From Nitrospirales bacterium (GTDB taxonomy: Bacteria > Nitrospirota > Nitrospiria > Nitrospirales > UBA8639), in contig JALDRJ010000002.1 of assembly GCA_031315865.1 (NCBI GenBank), positions 827,147-891,146 of the forward strand: DNA of 64,000 nucleotides, read 5' to 3'. Each line of letters begins with the position of its first letter. The first letter of the stretch is position 1. Positions 56,066-63,395 of this stretch are shown here, piece after piece. A program made the translations under genes and the position numbers. The notes under the pieces are model-generated. The model saw only the letters and a program-made list of their open reading frames with translations. It had not been told where the DNA came from and did not search any database.

Positions 56066-56084
56066 TTCACGAAACTGTACTTTC
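56066..56084. repeat. Direct repeat copy 1 flanking the HEPN-MNT pair
   Basis: TTCACGAAACTGTACTTTC, matching the copy at 57238-57256 in 18 of 19 positions and in the same orientation. Copy 1 lies 36 bases before the antitoxin start codon. Copy 2 is inside the 315-bp inverted-repeat element. Confidence 0.6.
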
Positions 56085-56120
56085 TGTGGGGGGGTTGGGT
56101 AGCATATCTAACATCAGGCA

Positions 56121-56447
56121 ATGGATAATACCCCAAACATTAAGACGCTGCTACCACGCGCACGTGAAATGTTGCAGCACGTCTACGGTAGTCGCCTCCA
56201 AGGTGTCGTGCTATATGGGTCTGCTGCACGAGGCGCTATGTCTTCCACCAGCGACATTGATCTTCTCATTCTCCTACAACCTCCAGTCTACCTAGGCCGT
56301 GAACTTCGAACGATCATCAAGACTCTGTACCCTCTGCAATTAGAAATAGACTGTCCGATTCATGCCATGCCTGTCGATGTGAATGTGTATGAAGCCGGTG
56401 AATTCAGTTGGTATCGAAATGCCAAAGAAGAAGGTATGCTGGTGTGA
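56121..56447 (+). CDS. MNT-type nucleotidyltransferase, antitoxin of a HEPN-MNT pair
   Basis: A 108-residue minimal nucleotidyltransferase. The signature is GSAARGAMSSTSDIDLLI: Gly33-Ser34 bind the nucleotide phosphates and Asp45 and Asp47 the metal. In type VII toxin-antitoxin pairs (MntA/HepT) such proteins neutralise the HEPN RNase by AMPylating it. The third carboxylate is expected in the later strand IDCPIHAMPVDVNVY. Stop and HEPN start overlap by four bases. No clear ribosome site precedes the ATG. Confidence 0.85.
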   Translation: MDNTPNIKTLLPRAREMLQHVYGSRLQGVVLYGSAARGAMSSTSDIDLLILLQPPVYLGRELRTIIKTLYPLQLEIDCPIHAMPVDVNVYEAGEFSWYRNAKEEGMLV

Positions 56448-56839
56448 ACCAAGAAGCGACGGACTTCTGGCAGCGAGCATTGCAAGCCTTGGCAACGGGT
56501 AAACACATCGCATCTTCTGATCCAGACGCAGCAGCTTCCCGTGCCTATTATTCAGCCTTCTATGCCGTTTCAGCTCTCTTCTCGGTCGAAGGCAAAACCT
56601 TTATTCGACATTCAGGTATAGAGACCGCCGTACATCGCGAATTAGTAAAAACAAATCGCTGGCCACGTGAACTCGGTGAAGACTATGCCTTTTTGCTCCG
56701 ACTTCGCTCCACCGGGGACTACGGCGGTCAAATGCATGTGACGCGAGAAGAGGCCTTAGATGCGATTCATGCAACTGAGCGAATACTCTCTGCTGTCCAT
56801 CAAGAAAGCCCCAAACAGTTTCCACGCCCGGCACTGTAG
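56444..56839 (+). CDS. HEPN-domain protein, putative toxin
   Basis: A 131-residue all-helical HEPN protein. Its helices 2-3 contain ASRAYYSAFYAVSALFSVEG, typical of the MNT-associated HEPN family (PF05168 type), and the end LLRLRSTGDYGG is the family's R-x(3)-DY form. The RX4HXY motif of HepT is not seen, so RNase activity and AMPylation site need proof. The start GTG (56444) overlaps the antitoxin stop; an earlier start in frame would run into that gene. Together with the MNT gene it forms a two-gene operon. Confidence 0.82.
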   Translation: MNQEATDFWQRALQALATGKHIASSDPDAAASRAYYSAFYAVSALFSVEGKTFIRHSGIETAVHRELVKTNRWPRELGEDYAFLLRLRSTGDYGGQMHVTREEALDAIHATERILSAVHQESPKQFPRPAL

Positions 56840-57014
56840 GCGCTCGCTGTCGAAATACAGACCGAACCATGATGTACATGTTGCCTCAGAATTGATTCTC
56901 TTTCGTTATTCCGGTGATACTGAAATGATACAGCGCTCCCTTAGTACGCCTTTGCCCTTCAGGACGTGAGAAAAACATCAATGTTTGTCAGGACATCCAA
57001 GCGTGTATCACCTT

Positions 57015-57329
57015 CCGTATCGTTCAACGATGTACATGGTCGTACGGCGCGGGGTGTGTCGTATTTGTCGATTGAAACGTATTCAATTGGGCACTTCAAC
57101 CTGCGCCAACGACTCGGGCACCTGTAATAGGCATATCGGTGTTGTCTCTGCGCATTCAAGAAAGAAACGACACCATAGTTCGAATGGTGCTTACCGAGAC
57201 CGTATCCTAACTAAGCATCAGGCAAATTTTGCCCGTCTTCACGAAACTATACTTTCATTATAGCGAATCCAATTACGTTCCAGACGACAATACGACACAC
57301 CCCGCGCGGTACGACGTTGAGCCATACGG
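57015..57329. mobile_element. MITE-like element with long imperfect inverted ends
   Basis: The sequence around 57040-57070 (TCGTACGGCGCGGGGTGTGT and onwards) reappears inverted at 57285-57314 with about two mismatches or gaps in 30 positions; weaker inverted similarity extends outwards to CCGTAT (57015-57020) and ATACGG (57324-57329) and inwards to CAATTGG. Between the ends are about 215 bases with no complete gene. No target-site duplication is obvious. This fits a non-autonomous transposon or palindromic repeat; no transposase is in the window. Confidence 0.6.
57238..57256. repeat. Direct repeat copy 2, inside the MITE-like element
   Basis: TTCACGAAACTATACTTTC, one base different from 56066-56084. 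It lies just inside the right inverted end, so copy 1 may be a relic of another copy of the same element, left of the toxin-antitoxin pair. Confidence 0.6.
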
Positions 57330-57362
57330 AAATTATTTGAAACGGCTATAAGGGTTGCAGTA

Positions 57363-57497
57363 GCATGGCGACCGGGTTTGGATTACACGGAGCAGACTTC
57401 ATGGTTGCTGTTCCTGAATTACCTGGATGGCCTGGAGCAGGAGAGAGTCACGAGAAACCAGGCATGCGATACGAGGGAGTTTCGAGAAAGGCGGTAA
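57363..57497 (+). pseudogene. Relic of type I restriction-modification methylase HsdM, N-terminal part
   Basis: In one frame this reads AWRPGLDYTEQTSWLLFLN and continues YLDGLEQERVTRNQ, then leaves homology and stops at TAA 57495. The segment GLDYxEQTSWxLFLxYLDxLEQE is characteristic of the helical N-terminal domain of HsdM (N-6 adenine methylases of type I systems). No methylase core, start codon or downstream hsdS/hsdR exists: the SEC-C gene starts six bases after the stop. So a type I system was here and has decayed, or a fragment was carried in. Confidence 0.6.
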
Positions 57498-57503
57498 CCA
57501 TCA

Positions 57504-58229
57504 GTGACCACGATCGCTCACTTTACGAAAGCCCATGAATCCACCCTGATTCACTTTCTGTCGTCGTCTCGACGCCCCAAAGAGACCTTTTCCTTTCCGC
57601 AATCGTCGGGGTTTCTATTCAGCATCGCGAATGCGCCGGAAATGATTCTGCCTTCGGAGTGGATGCCGATAATCTTCAATAACGAAGATGGCCAGTACGA
57701 GTCTCAAGAGGAAGCCTCACGTGTCCTTCAGGCCATGATGGCGCTGTTTAATGAGTGCGGGCGGGAACGAGTGAAAGGGAAGGAGCCCCTTCCGCCGGGA
57801 TGTGCCATCCGACCTCAGCCACTGGATAATTTGGATGCCGACGCGCCACTCAGTCAGTGGGCCCGTGGATTTATGATCGGACACGACTACCTTCATGAAA
57901 TCTGGGATGATTGTCTTCCCGAGTCAATCGATGAAGAAGTCGGCGCTATCCTCATGGCGCTGACCTTCTTTGCCACACCGACACTCGCCGAGTCTTACCA
58001 CAAACTGGCCAAGGAGCCAGGAAGCTTTGAGCACCTTGCCCAAACCATTCTCAAGATTTTTCCTGATGCGATACACGAGTACGCGCTGTTGGGACGAACC
58101 ATCTTTCAAGCGCGATGTGAAGAGGGTAATTTTCCTCAAGGACCGGTGGGAAGCTCTAAAATCGGCCGGAACGATCCCTGCCCATGCGGAAGCGGGAAAA
58201 AATATAAAAGATGCTGCGGGTTCAATTGA
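57504..58229 (+). CDS. YecA/UPF0149-family protein with C-terminal SEC-C zinc motif
   Basis: A 241-residue protein. Residues 1-185 form the helical YgfB/YecA domain ([34 protein letters not shown]). The last 22 residues are the SEC-C motif [19 protein letters not shown], a zinc knuckle shared with SecA. It starts at GTG. Related YecA proteins contact ribosomes or unfolded proteins in E. coli, but its job here is not known. It follows directly on the hsdM relic, without a clear promoter. Confidence 0.87.
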   Translation: MTTIAHFTKAHESTLIHFLSSSRRPKETFSFPQSSGFLFSIANAPEMILPSEWMPIIFNNEDGQYESQEEASRVLQAMMALFNECGRERVKGKEPLPPGCAIRPQPLDNLDADAPLSQWARGFMIGHDYLHEIWDDCLPESIDEEVGAILMALTFFATPTLAESYHKLAKEPGSFEHLAQTILKIFPDAIHEYALLGRTIFQARCEEGNFPQGPVGSSKIGRNDPCPCGSGKKYKRCCGFN

Positions 58230-58235
58230 AGCACT

Positions 58236-58276
58236 CCGTTGCCCATTCTTGTAGACCGCTAGAATGAGTGCAACGG
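58236..58276 (+). terminator. Hairpin after the SEC-C gene
   Basis: CCGTTGC and CATTCT in the left arm (58236-58249) pair with AGAATG and GCAACGG in the right arm (58261-58276), with a one-versus-three-base bulge and an 11-base loop. It begins 6 bases after the stop codon. There is no T-run, so it may be a Rho-assisted terminator or an RNA-stability hairpin. Confidence 0.4.
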
Positions 58277-58369
58277 TCTGCGCGACGACGACTTGTCCTC
58301 CAATCTACTGCATATTTATTGTGAAATTCTCTACACTCTAGCCGTTCAGACTTCGATGAGGCCGGTCAA

Positions 58370-60100
58370 TTGACATTCAATAATCTCGAACGTGCGAGAA
58401 GGTACCACGAGCACACCAAGCATAACTTTAATCAATATGCCCGGTCATTGGGTTATATGGATTGGGCGAATCAACCTGATCCATTTCGACGATACGAGGG
58501 CGCCCCTCTCGTTAGCCTGCCTCTTCTGAATCCCGATGAAGAACCTACTTCTCCAAGCTACGATAATCTCTTTCGTCCTCATGTCATTTCGCCACAGCCT
58601 CTGACGATCAACAGTCTGTCGCGGTTCTTTGAATATGCGCTCTCCATCACCGCATGGAAGGAATATGGCGGCAATCGCTGGGCCTTACGCAGCAACCCGT
58701 CCAGTGGCAACCTTCATCCCACGGAAGGATATTTAATCGTTGGAGAAATACCAGAAGTTGGACTTGCCCCTGGGCTGTACCACTATGCACCCAAGGAACA
58801 TGCGCTCGAGCAGCGACTGCGATGTTCTTCAGAAGCGATCCATCGACTCACCGCACCGTTTCCCTCTCAAACGTGTTTTGTTGGCCTCAGCTCCATTCAT
58901 TGGCGAGAAGCCTGGAAATATGGGGAACGGGCGTTTCGTTATTGCCAGCATGATATCGGTCATGCCATCGGGACGCTTCGCATCGCCGCCGCGACCTTGG
59001 GATGGAAAATGCTGGTACTCAGCGAAACATCCGATGATACTCTGTCAACACTGCTTGGACTCGATCGCCATGATGATTTTGTGGATTCAGAAAAGGAATA
59101 CCCGGAACTCGTGGCCGCCCTTTGGCCCGAGCCCTCTTGCCCGCCGACGGAACTTCCTCTGGGACTCGATCAGATAGCTGTCAACAATCTCGCGCAAGGA
59201 ACCTGGCAGGGTAAAGCCAATCGACTGAGTCGCGACAATCCCGTTCCGTGGGAAATCATCGATGAAGTGGCTGAGGCCACATGGAGATCGATAGGAAAGC
59301 CTGCCCTGGTCACTTTTTCCTCGTCGCCCCTTTCTTCTCACGTGCAAGCCGAGAAGAAATCATCTCACGAGGTCTCTGCGGGCCAAATGATCCATCAACG
59401 CCGAAGCGCCGTGGAGTTCGACGGGCGTACGGGCATTTCCGCTCAACGTTTTTTTCACATGTTGACCCGTATCATGCCCCACGGAATGCTCCCGATCGAA
59501 CAAAGACCTATGCCGTGGGACTGCGTTCTCTGGAACCCGGCGATCCATCTGGCCCTGTTTGTCCATCGAGTAGACGGCATTTCCCCAGGCCTGTACTTTT
59601 TGATCCGGGATTCCTCTCCTGAAAAATTCGCAGAATTGAAGGCGGCGATGCAGGAACAGTTTCTGTGGACGAAACCCGAATCCTGTCCGACCGATCTCCC
59701 TTTGTACCTGTTAGAAGAGGGGAACGCCCAAAAGATCGCCATACAAGTCAGTTGCTGGCAGGAAATCGCCGGAGCCAGCGCATTTTCTTCGGGCATGATT
59801 GCCGAGTTTGATCAGACCCTCGCAACACATGGTTCATGGGCTTACCGCCGGCTCTTCTGGGAAACAGGCCTCATCGGGCAGATTTTATACCTCGAAGCCG
59901 AGGCCGGCGGCGTTCGAGCGACAGGCATTGGGTGCTTTTTTGATGATCCGGTCCATAAAGTGTTTGGATTTTATCCTCAGACAACCTATCAATCGCTGTA
60001 CCACTTTACCGTCGGCGGCCCAATCGAGGATACACGTCTCACAACACTTCCTCCCTACGGTGACCGTGTGAAGGAAAGGTCTGACATTGAAACAGCCTAG
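58370..60100 (+). CDS. SagB-type (ThcOx) dehydrogenase, tandem nitroreductase domains
   Basis: A 576-residue protein with two flavin-reductase-fold halves. Half 1 (about 75-270) has LRSNPSSGNLHPTEGYLIVG, the FMN/azoline-binding signature of SagB-like oxidases. Half 2 (about 340-560) has QRRSAVEFDGRTGISAQRFF and ends with EAEAGGVRATGIGCFFDD, also a family block. SagB homologues oxidise thiazolines and oxazolines in RiPP peptides, but no YcaO cyclodehydratase or precursor gene is nearby. It starts with TTG, GATGAGG upstream. The DNA glycosylase gene overlaps its 3' end by 14 bases. Confidence 0.87.
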   Translation: MTFNNLERARRYHEHTKHNFNQYARSLGYMDWANQPDPFRRYEGAPLVSLPLLNPDEEPTSPSYDNLFRPHVISPQPLTINSLSRFFEYALSITAWKEYGGNRWALRSNPSSGNLHPTEGYLIVGEIPEVGLAPGLYHYAPKEHALEQRLRCSSEAIHRLTAPFPSQTCFVGLSSIHWREAWKYGERAFRYCQHDIGHAIGTLRIAAATLGWKMLVLSETSDDTLSTLLGLDRHDDFVDSEKEYPELVAALWPEPSCPPTELPLGLDQIAVNNLAQGTWQGKANRLSRDNPVPWEIIDEVAEATWRSIGKPALVTFSSSPLSSHVQAEKKSSHEVSAGQMIHQRRSAVEFDGRTGISAQRFFHMLTRIMPHGMLPIEQRPMPWDCVLWNPAIHLALFVHRVDGISPGLYFLIRDSSPEKFAELKAAMQEQFLWTKPESCPTDLPLYLLEEGNAQKIAIQVSCWQEIAGASAFSSGMIAEFDQTLATHGSWAYRRLFWETGLIGQILYLEAEAGGVRATGIGCFFDDPVHKVFGFYPQTTYQSLYHFTVGGPIEDTRLTTLPPYGDRVKERSDIETA

Positions 60101-60671
60101 CCCTCTGCCTCAATCATTTTTTAATCGGCCCACGCTAACCGTCGCGAAGGACCTTTTGGGAAAGTTTTTGATGCGTCAAACGGCTTCGGGAATCGTCGTG
60201 GCGAGAATCGTGGATGTCGAAGCCTATATCGGCCAAGAGGACAAAGCCTGCCATGCCTCCAAAGGCCGGACCAAACGATCAGAGGTGTTATTCGGCCCAG
60301 CAGGGTACACCTATGTCTATTTGATTTATGGAATGTACGACCTTCTCAACTTCGTGACCGAGCGACTCGATTTTCCCGCGGCCATTCTGATCCGGGGCGT
60401 GGAAATCGTCGAACAAGACACGGAAATACTCTCTCAACCCATCCGCATCGATGGCCCGGGACGGGTATGCCGGCGATTAGCCATAGACCGGACACTCAAC
60501 CGCATCGATGCTACAACCGGACAATCGATCTGGGTCGAAGACCGCGGGGAGAAAATTTCCAGAAAGCAAATACACGCGTCCCCTCGTATCGGCGTGGATT
60601 ACGCTGGTGAATGGGCTCTCAAACCCTGGCGATTTTTCCTGCCCCCGGCCAAACGGACTGTAAAACTCTGA
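60087..60671 (+). CDS. 3-methyladenine DNA glycosylase, AAG/MPG type
   Basis: A 194-residue monofunctional glycosylase that removes alkylated purines. Family blocks: LLGKFLMRQTASGIVVARIVDVEAYIG with the Glu/Tyr active-site region, DKACHASKGRTKRSEVLFG, the intercalating-Tyr strand AGYTYVYLIYGMYDLLNFV and IDGPGRVCRRLAID. The catalytic Glu is in DVEAYIG. It starts with TTG within the end of the SagB-like gene, with GGAAAGG upstream, and so is translationally coupled. Unusual bacterial context; the pair may be chance. Confidence 0.92.
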   Translation: MKQPSPLPQSFFNRPTLTVAKDLLGKFLMRQTASGIVVARIVDVEAYIGQEDKACHASKGRTKRSEVLFGPAGYTYVYLIYGMYDLLNFVTERLDFPAAILIRGVEIVEQDTEILSQPIRIDGPGRVCRRLAIDRTLNRIDATTGQSIWVEDRGEKISRKQIHASPRIGVDYAGEWALKPWRFFLPPAKRTVKL

Positions 60672-61010
60672 ACAGCCTGAACAGATTGAACGCGCGTCTT
60701 CAAGCAAACTTCTGCCTTCATCTTGAACAACCCCTCATGAATGCGTTAGGGTCTATAGCGAAACGAGACTAGGCTTGGCCGTACCCTTGGACATGATAGC
60801 GCCTAGAGTCGTAAACCATTTAGAATCTATCATTTAGTCAAGCTCTCACCCCTTTTGATGTTTCGATTGCACGTGTCCAAGTCACTAGCTCAACGCGACA
60901 ACCTACTTTAAATTTAGAGAAATTTATGGTACGGCTATAGCAATCGAACGCAACAAAATTTTCCAAACAACACGTACGTGATTTTCACATAGCATAGAAG
61001 GAGGACACCG
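60672..61010. other. Intergenic region upstream of the 30-residue membrane peptide
   Basis: About 340 bases, AT-rich in the right half. No gene supported. A 15-base string CAATCGAACGCAACA (60941-60955) recurs with one change at 61157-61171; this may be chance. No clear promoter hexamers. Confidence 0.35.
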
Positions 61011-61103
61011 ATGGGAAATCCCCTCGATACGATTAGTGGGACGATTACAGCCGGGTTTGTTTTGACGATCGTCTTGTACGGATTCGTAAAAATGCTCGTC
61101 TAG
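61011..61103 (+). CDS. 30-residue single-helix membrane peptide
   Basis: The peptide starts MGNPLDTISGTITAGFVLT and ends IVLYGFVKMLV: a short polar N-terminus and one membrane helix (about residues 12-30). Its ribosome binding site is almost ideal, AAGGAGGA (60998-61005) five bases before the ATG. It lies 189 bases before the PuuD-like gene. Size and form recall tiny subunits of oxidases or other membrane complexes (CydX, CcoQ class), but there is no sequence evidence for which complex. Coding is supported by the ribosome site and helix design. Confidence 0.65.
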   Translation: MGNPLDTISGTITAGFVLTIVLYGFVKMLV

Positions 61104-61292
61104 TGACGTAAGCCTAAGAATCTTTGCGAATTAAGTGGAAATATTCAGCGGCCAACCAATCGAACACAACACAAGATATTGTCCGGTATCGATGACGAAC
61201 ATCCTGAACACGATGCTGATTCTTGAAAGTCAGGGCCGCTCGAACGACATCCATGAACTATCTCGGACCATTCAACTAAAGAGGAAACCAAT

Positions 61293-61772
61293 ATGGAAAG
61301 CTTGCTCGCGTGGGGACATTATTTAGCCGGTATCACTTGGATCGGCATTCTCTACTATTTCAATTTCATTCAGGTGCCATTCTTGAAAGTCGTGAAACCT
61401 GAAACCAAAGCCGAAGCGTTTCAGCATCTGGTGCCAAACGCCTTATGGTGGTTCCGGTGGGGAGCGCTGTTTACCTGGTTATTCGGTGCAAGCTTGCTCA
61501 TGCATCAGGGACGTCTCGGCAGCGCATTCATGCTACAGGGGGAGCATGCCGTGATCGGTATGGGTGCATGGCTGGGAACGATCATGTTGTTGAATGTGTG
61601 GGGCATCATATGGCCCAATCAAAAGCTTGTGTTAGGCATGAAAGAAGCCACGGCTGACCAGAAGGCCAAGGCCGCCCGCACGGCACTCTTGGCGTCACGT
61701 ACCAACACCATGCTTTCGATCCCCATGTTGTTCTTCATGGCCAACTCAGGTCATGCGTCAGGACTGTTTTAA
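61293..61772 (+). CDS. PuuD-like four-helix membrane protein
   Basis: A 159-residue inner-membrane protein with four helices: LLAWGHYLAGITWIGILYYF (2-21), WWFRWGALFTWLFGASLLM, HAVIGMGAWLGTIMLLNVWG and a last one at LSIPMLFFMA. The sequence matches the N-terminal membrane domain of urate hydroxylase PuuD (Urate_ox_N family), with three well-placed His (9, 48, about 88) that could ligate heme. The cytochrome c domain of PuuD is missing, so urate oxidation is not assured. AAGAGGAAA precedes the ATG. A terminator follows. Confidence 0.8.
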   Translation: MESLLAWGHYLAGITWIGILYYFNFIQVPFLKVVKPETKAEAFQHLVPNALWWFRWGALFTWLFGASLLMHQGRLGSAFMLQGEHAVIGMGAWLGTIMLLNVWGIIWPNQKLVLGMKEATADQKAKAARTALLASRTNTMLSIPMLFFMANSGHASGLF

Positions 61773-61802
61773 GAAACTCCGTTCCAATTCACGCGATAGA
61801 CG

Positions 61803-61839
61803 AAGGGCTGGCAGAAACATGCCGGCCCTTTGTGTTTCT
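61803..61839 (+). terminator. Rho-independent terminator after the PuuD-like gene
   Basis: AAGGGCTGGCA (61803-61813) pairs with TGCCGGCCCTT (61820-61830), 11 pairs with one G-U, six-base loop, followed by TGTGTTTCT. It is 30 bases after the stop codon. Confidence 0.8.
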
Positions 61840-61888
61840 ACAATAATGTATTGCCTCATCGGCACGTACGTCCTCTGCATAGTATGGA

Positions 61889-62182
61889 CTACATATCAAT
61901 GCAGTACGAGAGTCCGGCCCTGACAAAACCTTGGCCATTGAGGTTTTGATTCTTCATGTTTTTACCTCGAACGACCCAGGTAAAGATCTTTCCCGTCTTG
62001 GGGTTTACCTTCAATTCAACACGAGAGCCAAGGGGGTCATGGGCATCAACACCGTACCATTCGCTCTGATAGGTGATAGCAAACACTCGATAACGTTGCA
62101 TCCGAAGATTTTTCAGGACTTCTTGAGGCGTACACCATTTCTGATGCGTCGATTGCTGAGATTGCTGAAATACCACGTTCAT
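61889..62182 (-). CDS. Small PepSY-like protein
   Basis: A 97-residue protein starting MNVVFQQSQQSTHQKW; AAGGAGGT stands just before the ATG at 62182, which settles the start against one 81 bases upstream. After the helix TPQEVLKNLRMQRYRVFAI comes YGVDAHDPLGSRVELKVNPKTGKIFTWV, with the PepSY-type strand order and the closing 'N-P-x-T-G-K-I'. No signal peptide is seen, unlike most PepSY proteins. It is divergent from a second PepSY gene that heads a two-component operon. Confidence 0.65.
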   Translation of the reverse strand: MNVVFQQSQQSTHQKWCTPQEVLKNLRMQRYRVFAITYQSEWYGVDAHDPLGSRVELKVNPKTGKIFTWVVRGKNMKNQNLNGQGFVRAGLSYCIDM

Positions 62183-62260
62183 GATTACCTCCTTAACGAG
62201 AATGTTATGACGACTTCTACAGCAGCATACGACATGACACCTAAAGGCACACTGAAACTT

Positions 62261-62280
62261 CATTTAAGCTCTGATTCAGG
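62261..62280 (+). promoter_or_regulatory. Possible OmpR-family direct-repeat site
   Basis: CATTTAAG (62261-62268) and GATTCAGG (62273-62280) agree in 5 of 8 positions and start 12 bases apart, roughly the spacing of OmpR-type half-sites. It lies between the two divergent PepSY genes, where autoregulation by the neighbouring response regulator would be expected. Weak evidence. Confidence 0.25.
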
Positions 62281-62303
62281 TTCGCTCTGGTAGGATTGCG
62301 GCC

Positions 62304-62708
62304 ATGAGACACGTCACAATCGACACGGGATCTTCTGAAATGCAGACACAGGGTGAAACCCATAACGGGAAGGACTCTAGAGGAACACTGAGGAGGCCAG
62401 GGCTATGGGCTCTGATGTGTGCACTCGTCTTTTTTGGATGGACTATCCCGTTGTATGCAGCCGAGGAGCTCTTGCCATATGATCAATTGAAGACGAAATT
62501 TGTTCCCATTGAGCAAGTTCTCAGTCACGTCAATCGATCATTTGAAGGCATCATCCTTGAAGTGGAGTTGGAAGAGGACGATGAGACATGGATCTATGAA
62601 GTGAAATTGCTGACGCCTCAAGGAAATGTGCTAGAAGTAGAATATGATGCCCAGAACATGGATCTTTTAACGGTGAAAGGAAAGCGAGATAGCGCCGCGC
62701 AACGCTAA
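62304..62708 (+). CDS. Exported PepSY-domain protein
   Basis: A 134-residue protein with a late signal (hydrophobic core about 33-50: LWALMCALVFFGWTIPLYA, cleavage after YAA), so a start downstream, e.g. at codon 13, is possible. The mature part is one PepSY domain: PIEQVLSHVNRSFEGIILEV, then DDETWIYEVKLLTPQGNVLEVEYDAQNMDLL. PepSY domains are thought to inhibit proteases or sense envelope state. It is 15 bases upstream of the response regulator gene; such PepSY-regulator-kinase sets recur in proteobacteria. Confidence 0.82.
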   Translation: MRHVTIDTGSSEMQTQGETHNGKDSRGTLRRPGLWALMCALVFFGWTIPLYAAEELLPYDQLKTKFVPIEQVLSHVNRSFEGIILEVELEEDDETWIYEVKLLTPQGNVLEVEYDAQNMDLLTVKGKRDSAAQR

Positions 62709-62723
62709 ACCGCGTCACCGCCA

Positions 62724-63395
62724 ATGAGATTACTAGTCGTCGAAGATGATCCCCTCCTCTCAAAACAATTGGCCAAGGCCTTGAGCAAGGCCGCCTATGC
62801 CGTCGACATTGCACAGAATGGCGAAGATGGAGAATACTTTGGGCAAACCGAGTCCTATGATGCGGTGATTCTCGACCTGGGTCTCCCGAAGCGGGAAGGA
62901 TTATCGATCTTACAGAGCTGGCGGCAAGAAGGGCGGATGATGCCTGTCCTGATATTGACCGCACGGGATACCTGGCGCGAAAAAGTGACCGGGCTGAGAG
63001 CGGGGGCGGATGATTATTTGACCAAGCCCTTTGAGATGGAGGAAGTGATCGCAAGAGTCGAGGCCTTGATCCGCCGGGCCACAGGACATGCCAGTTCCGT
63101 CATTGAATGGGGACCGGTCAGACTTGATACCAGTAGCCAAGAGGTCATGCTTGGCGAGACGGTGCTAGAATTGACCGCATTGGAATTTCGGACCTTATCC
63201 TACTTCCTTCATCATCCACGTTCGGTCATTTCCAAGACTCGACTGACGGAACATATATACAACCAAGAATTCGACCTCGACTCCAATGTGATTGAAGTCC
63301 TCGTGAACCGGTTACGAAAAAAGCTTGGTCACTCCTTTATCGTCACACACCGCGGCAAAGGGTATCAGCTCTCCAAGTTCGATGAGAACGCCTAA
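62724..63395 (+). CDS. OmpR/PhoP-family response regulator
   Basis: A 223-residue two-domain regulator. The receiver has the acidic pair Glu7-Asp8, the phosphoacceptor Asp51 (VILDLGLP), Thr in LTARD and Lys in LTKPF (about 102). The C-terminal winged helix (130-220) has ELTALEFRTLSYFLHHP and the recognition helix SNVIEVLVNRLRKKLG, closest to PhoP/QseB/PmrA members. It should bind direct repeats and activate genes on phosphorylation by the kinase that overlaps its 3' end by 14 bases. Confidence 0.95.
   Translation: MRLLVVEDDPLLSKQLAKALSKAAYAVDIAQNGEDGEYFGQTESYDAVILDLGLPKREGLSILQSWRQEGRMMPVLILTARDTWREKVTGLRAGADDYLTKPFEMEEVIARVEALIRRATGHASSVIEWGPVRLDTSSQEVMLGETVLELTALEFRTLSYFLHHPRSVISKTRLTEHIYNQEFDLDSNVIEVLVNRLRKKLGHSFIVTHRGKGYQLSKFDENA

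Noticed and set aside
57061-57085. GTCGATTGAAAC looks like the end of a CRISPR repeat.
   Set aside because: Only one copy; no spaced series of repeats. It is part of the inverted end of the MITE-like element.
56985-57263. 92-codon frame across the MITE-like element.
   Set aside because: It crosses one inverted end, has no ribosome site and resembles translated repeat DNA.
60941-61171. CAATCGAACGCAACA repeated with one change 216 bases later.
   Set aside because: Fourteen of 15 matches in AT-rich spacer may be chance; no symmetrical or functional context.
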